A DNA stretch of 64,000 nucleotides from Ruminococcus callidus ATCC 27760 (GTDB taxonomy: Bacteria; Bacillota; Clostridia; Oscillospirales; Ruminococcaceae): contig NZ_KI260449.1 in assembly GCF_000468015.1 (NCBI RefSeq), positions 18,011-82,010 of the forward strand. The letters run 5' to 3'. The position numbers and the translations under genes are program-made. Positions 62,137 to 64,000 of the stretch are shown in pieces (the stretch's first letter is position 1; every line of letters begins with the position of its first letter). A model generated the notes under the pieces. The model was not told the origin of the DNA and did no database searches. It saw nothing but the letters and a program-made list of their open reading frames with translations.

Positions 62137-63272
62137 GGGTTCTGTTCAAACAGAGCAGCATCCAGCTTGTCGGCGGCTTCCTGTTCGACTTTTTTCAGCA
62201 CATGACTGTAAATGTCCATGGTGATCTGATAGCTGGAATGTCCCAGCCGCTCCTGTGCGACCTTGGGAGAGATACCAAGCGAAAGCATGATCGTGGCATT
62301 GATATGCCGAAGGTCATGAAACCGAATGTGCTTCAGATCGTTGGCTTTCAGAAATCGCCGAAACTTCATGGAAAAGGAATCGCTTTTGTAGGGAGAGCCG
62401 TCCTCCTGGCAGACGATGTAATCATTTTGTCCGGCGTGGCGTTCTTCTTTGGTGTTTTTCAACAGCCGCAGCAGCGTTCCGGGAATCTGAATCTCCCGTC
62501 TGCCGCTTTGTGTTTTCGGGGCTTTGGTGATCGTTTGATTGTTGACAGTTACCAGATTTTCTTCGACAGTAAGACAGCCGGTTTGAAAATCCACATGATG
62601 CCACCGCAGTGCGAGCAGTTCTCCACGCCGCAGACCCAAACAAATCTCGATCATCAGTGGCAGATAAAGGGCAGTGTTTCTGGCACATTGCAGCAGGGTC
62701 TCCACTTCTTCCATGCTGTACATTTCCGGCTGGTAATGTTCCAGCTTGGGCAGTGTGAGATCGTCACAGGGATTCTTCGGAATCAGTTCCAGCATGACTG
62801 CCTTTTTCATTGCCGCCGAGAGATTCAACATAATGTTTTTGATCGTTTTGGGCGAAAGCGGCTTTCCTGTTCTGGGAGATGCCTTTTGCAGGGAAAAGAC
62901 CCATTTCTGAATGTCGATGTTTTTCAGTTGCTGCAAACAGGTATCTCCAAACTGTGGAATGATGTACTTTTCCGTCTGATCGATGTAGTGCTGTACAGTG
63001 GTAGGGGAGAGCTGATTTTTTACGTAGATCTCCAGCCACTGGTGCATGAAATCCCGAACCGTGATCCGATTGTCTTTGACAAAAGTTCTGGTTTCCAGTT
63101 CATGGATCATATCCCGCATGACTTTTTCTGCTTGTTTTTTCCCGCCCTGAATGGTCTTGTAATAGCGTTTGCGTTTTCCGTTGGCAAAAGAGGATTCTTC
63201 TTCCACGATGACCTGATAGGTTGTGATCCCGGATTTGGTCGTCCGCTTTCGCACATGACCGGTATATGGCAT
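62130..63272 (-). CDS. int: Second tyrosine recombinase (phage/ICE integrase)
   Basis: A 380-residue integrase. The N-terminal AP2-like arm-binding domain is SGITTYQVIVEEESSFANGK then KRYYKTIQGGKKQAEKVM. The SAM-like core is QLSPTTVQHYIDQTEKYIIP. The catalytic residues lie in EICLGLRRGELLALRW, HIRFHDLRHINATIML and RLGHSSYQITMDIYSHV. It is only distantly related to the integrase at 60451. It belongs to an element extending right of the window and ends about 500 bp from the tRNA-fMet remnant. Confidence 0.93.
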   Translation of the reverse strand: MPYTGHVRKRTTKSGITTYQVIVEEESSFANGKRKRYYKTIQGGKKQAEKVMRDMIHELETRTFVKDNRITVRDFMHQWLEIYVKNQLSPTTVQHYIDQTEKYIIPQFGDTCLQQLKNIDIQKWVFSLQKASPRTGKPLSPKTIKNIMLNLSAAMKKAVMLELIPKNPCDDLTLPKLEHYQPEMYSMEEVETLLQCARNTALYLPLMIEICLGLRRGELLALRWHHVDFQTGCLTVEENLVTVNNQTITKAPKTQSGRREIQIPGTLLRLLKNTKEERHAGQNDYIVCQEDGSPYKSDSFSMKFRRFLKANDLKHIRFHDLRHINATIMLSLGISPKVAQERLGHSSYQITMDIYSHVLKKVEQEAADKLDAALFEQNPA

Positions 63273-63340
63273 AAAACCGCCTCCTTTGAAAAGTATAACA
63301 GAATGTTCTTCGGGCTTTTCTTGAAAAAGACGGAAAAAGA

Positions 63341-63652
63341 TTAGTATTCTTCTGCAAACAGCATGGTGGCATAGGGCTTTTGGTTTGCATCATATTCTGC
63401 AATCACATAGATTTTCGCTGTGACCGGCGAAAACGGCACGGCAAACTGATAGCATTTTTCATAAGGCGGAACTTCCTGACAATGCAAAATGATCTGCTGG
63501 CTGCCTGCTCCGGAAAGCCGAAATATTTGCAGATAATCCTTGGGAACAGGCAGTTCTGCAATGCAGTTCCAGAGAAATAATTGCAGAAAAAGCGGTAGTT
63601 CCTCATGGATTCTTTTTGTCAGATAGCGGTTTCCCGAAAACATCAGCAGCAT
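63341..63652 (-). CDS. DUF960 family protein
   Basis: A 103-residue protein with the DUF960 pattern: NRYLTKRIHEELPLFLQLFL, WNCIAELP, KDYLQIFRLSGAG, QQIILHCQEVPPYEKCYQF and an end YATMLFAEEY. DUF960 genes occur in phages and ICEs of Firmicutes; the function is unknown. It could start at 63652 or 63643. It overlaps the upstream gene by 3-10 bp. Confidence 0.85.
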   Translation of the reverse strand: MLLMFSGNRYLTKRIHEELPLFLQLFLWNCIAELPVPKDYLQIFRLSGAGSQQIILHCQEVPPYEKCYQFAVPFSPVTAKIYVIAEYDANQKPYATMLFAEEY

Positions 63653-63960
63653 CTTCTTTCCACAAGTTCCTGTGCTTCTGTGGAAAATGGGATGTAGATA
63701 TCCTCGCTGTATCCGTCCGAAGATGCCCAGACAGTGTGGATCCAGTCAGAGTGGGAAAAGGAAAGGATCTCATAGAATTCCAAACCTTTGTCGAGCAGAT
63801 AGGATTTCTCCTGTTTTTCTAAGAGAATTACAGAAAGGATATCACCCATGTCACAGTGATAGGTTTTTTCGATGTTTTCCATTTTCTGCACCAGATATGA
63901 TTTGAGATCTGACGGCATTGCAGCATTTGAAATAGTTGCAATAGAGTGTAATTTTTGCAT
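63643..63960 (-). CDS. Hypothetical protein of the second element
   Basis: A 105-residue protein from ATG 63960 (MQKLHSIATISNAAMPSDLK), GGAGG 7 nt upstream. It has a helical N-terminus and a beta-rich C-terminus (SDGYSEDIYIPFSTEAQELV). No family is recognised. It is translationally coupled to the DUF960 gene. Confidence 0.65.
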   Translation of the reverse strand: MQKLHSIATISNAAMPSDLKSYLVQKMENIEKTYHCDMGDILSVILLEKQEKSYLLDKGLEFYEILSFSHSDWIHTVWASSDGYSEDIYIPFSTEAQELVERRCC

Positions 63961-64000
63961 GATTTTCCTCCAATTTTGTTTCAAAAAAAGAGGCTCAGCG

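Noticed and set aside
62106..63344. 412-codon plus-strand open frame
   Set aside because: It is exactly antisense to the second integrase, has no ribosome site and no known domain.

Overview
The window is a stack of mobile elements from a Clostridia genome, most likely a gut Ruminococcus/Oscillospiraceae-type bacterium. I infer this from the strong AGGAGG ribosome sites, sigma-A promoters and CCA-encoding tRNA, and from Clostridia-type element genes (TnpV, TnpW, Maff2, PrgI, CD1107- and CD1108-like proteins).

The backbone is one Tn1549/CTn-like integrative and conjugative element (ICE). It reads right to left on the minus strand, from its tyrosine integrase (60451-61443) to beyond position 1. 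Its right end sits in the anticodon loop of an initiator tRNA-fMet gene, whose displaced 3' half (61584-61629) marks the junction with DNA outside the ICE. In transcription order it carries the integrase, a sigma-like regulator, two replication proteins, a frameshifted small gene, PcfB, VirD4, Maff2, TrbL/VirB6, PrgI, VirB4, a repeat-bearing cell-wall hydrolase of CD1108 type, DUF4315, DUF4366, a tiny membrane protein, topoisomerase III, a secreted FN3 protein, a coiled-coil protein and a giant SNF2-helicase/N6-methylase.

Three integrative mobilizable elements (IMEs), each with its own large serine recombinase and relaxase, have inserted into three conserved genes of this ICE. Element A (about 3968-18555, 14.6 kb) splits the SNF2/methylase gene. 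Element B (about 35205-45901, 10.7 kb) splits maff2. Element C (about 47086-56607, 9.5 kb) splits virD4 and puts its recombinase in frame behind the VirD4 N-terminus. In all three cases the two halves of the target gene rejoin at a short shared core when the insert is removed.

Element A carries a restriction or defence island. A controller and a 5-methylcytosine methyltransferase face a tight five-gene operon: a nuclease with a phospholipase-D fold (PLD), a Z1 ATPase, a second PLD-like protein with a degenerate active site, a Vsr endonuclease and a small protein. The small protein resembles the C-terminal domain shared by both PLD proteins. Element A also has MobC, a MobP relaxase, a small resolvase with a mutated catalytic arginine, and several unknowns. 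Element B has a MobQ relaxase with a recognisable nic region, a primase and VirE-type helicase, and a DUF1835-like protein. Element C has a MobQ relaxase and nic region, a primase/RepA-like protein, and an ABC transporter with a DUF1430 permease of the lactococcin-972 type.

To the right of the tRNA remnant lies a second, unrelated tyrosine integrase (62130-63272) with a DUF960 gene and one unknown gene. This suggests another element next to the same tRNA locus.
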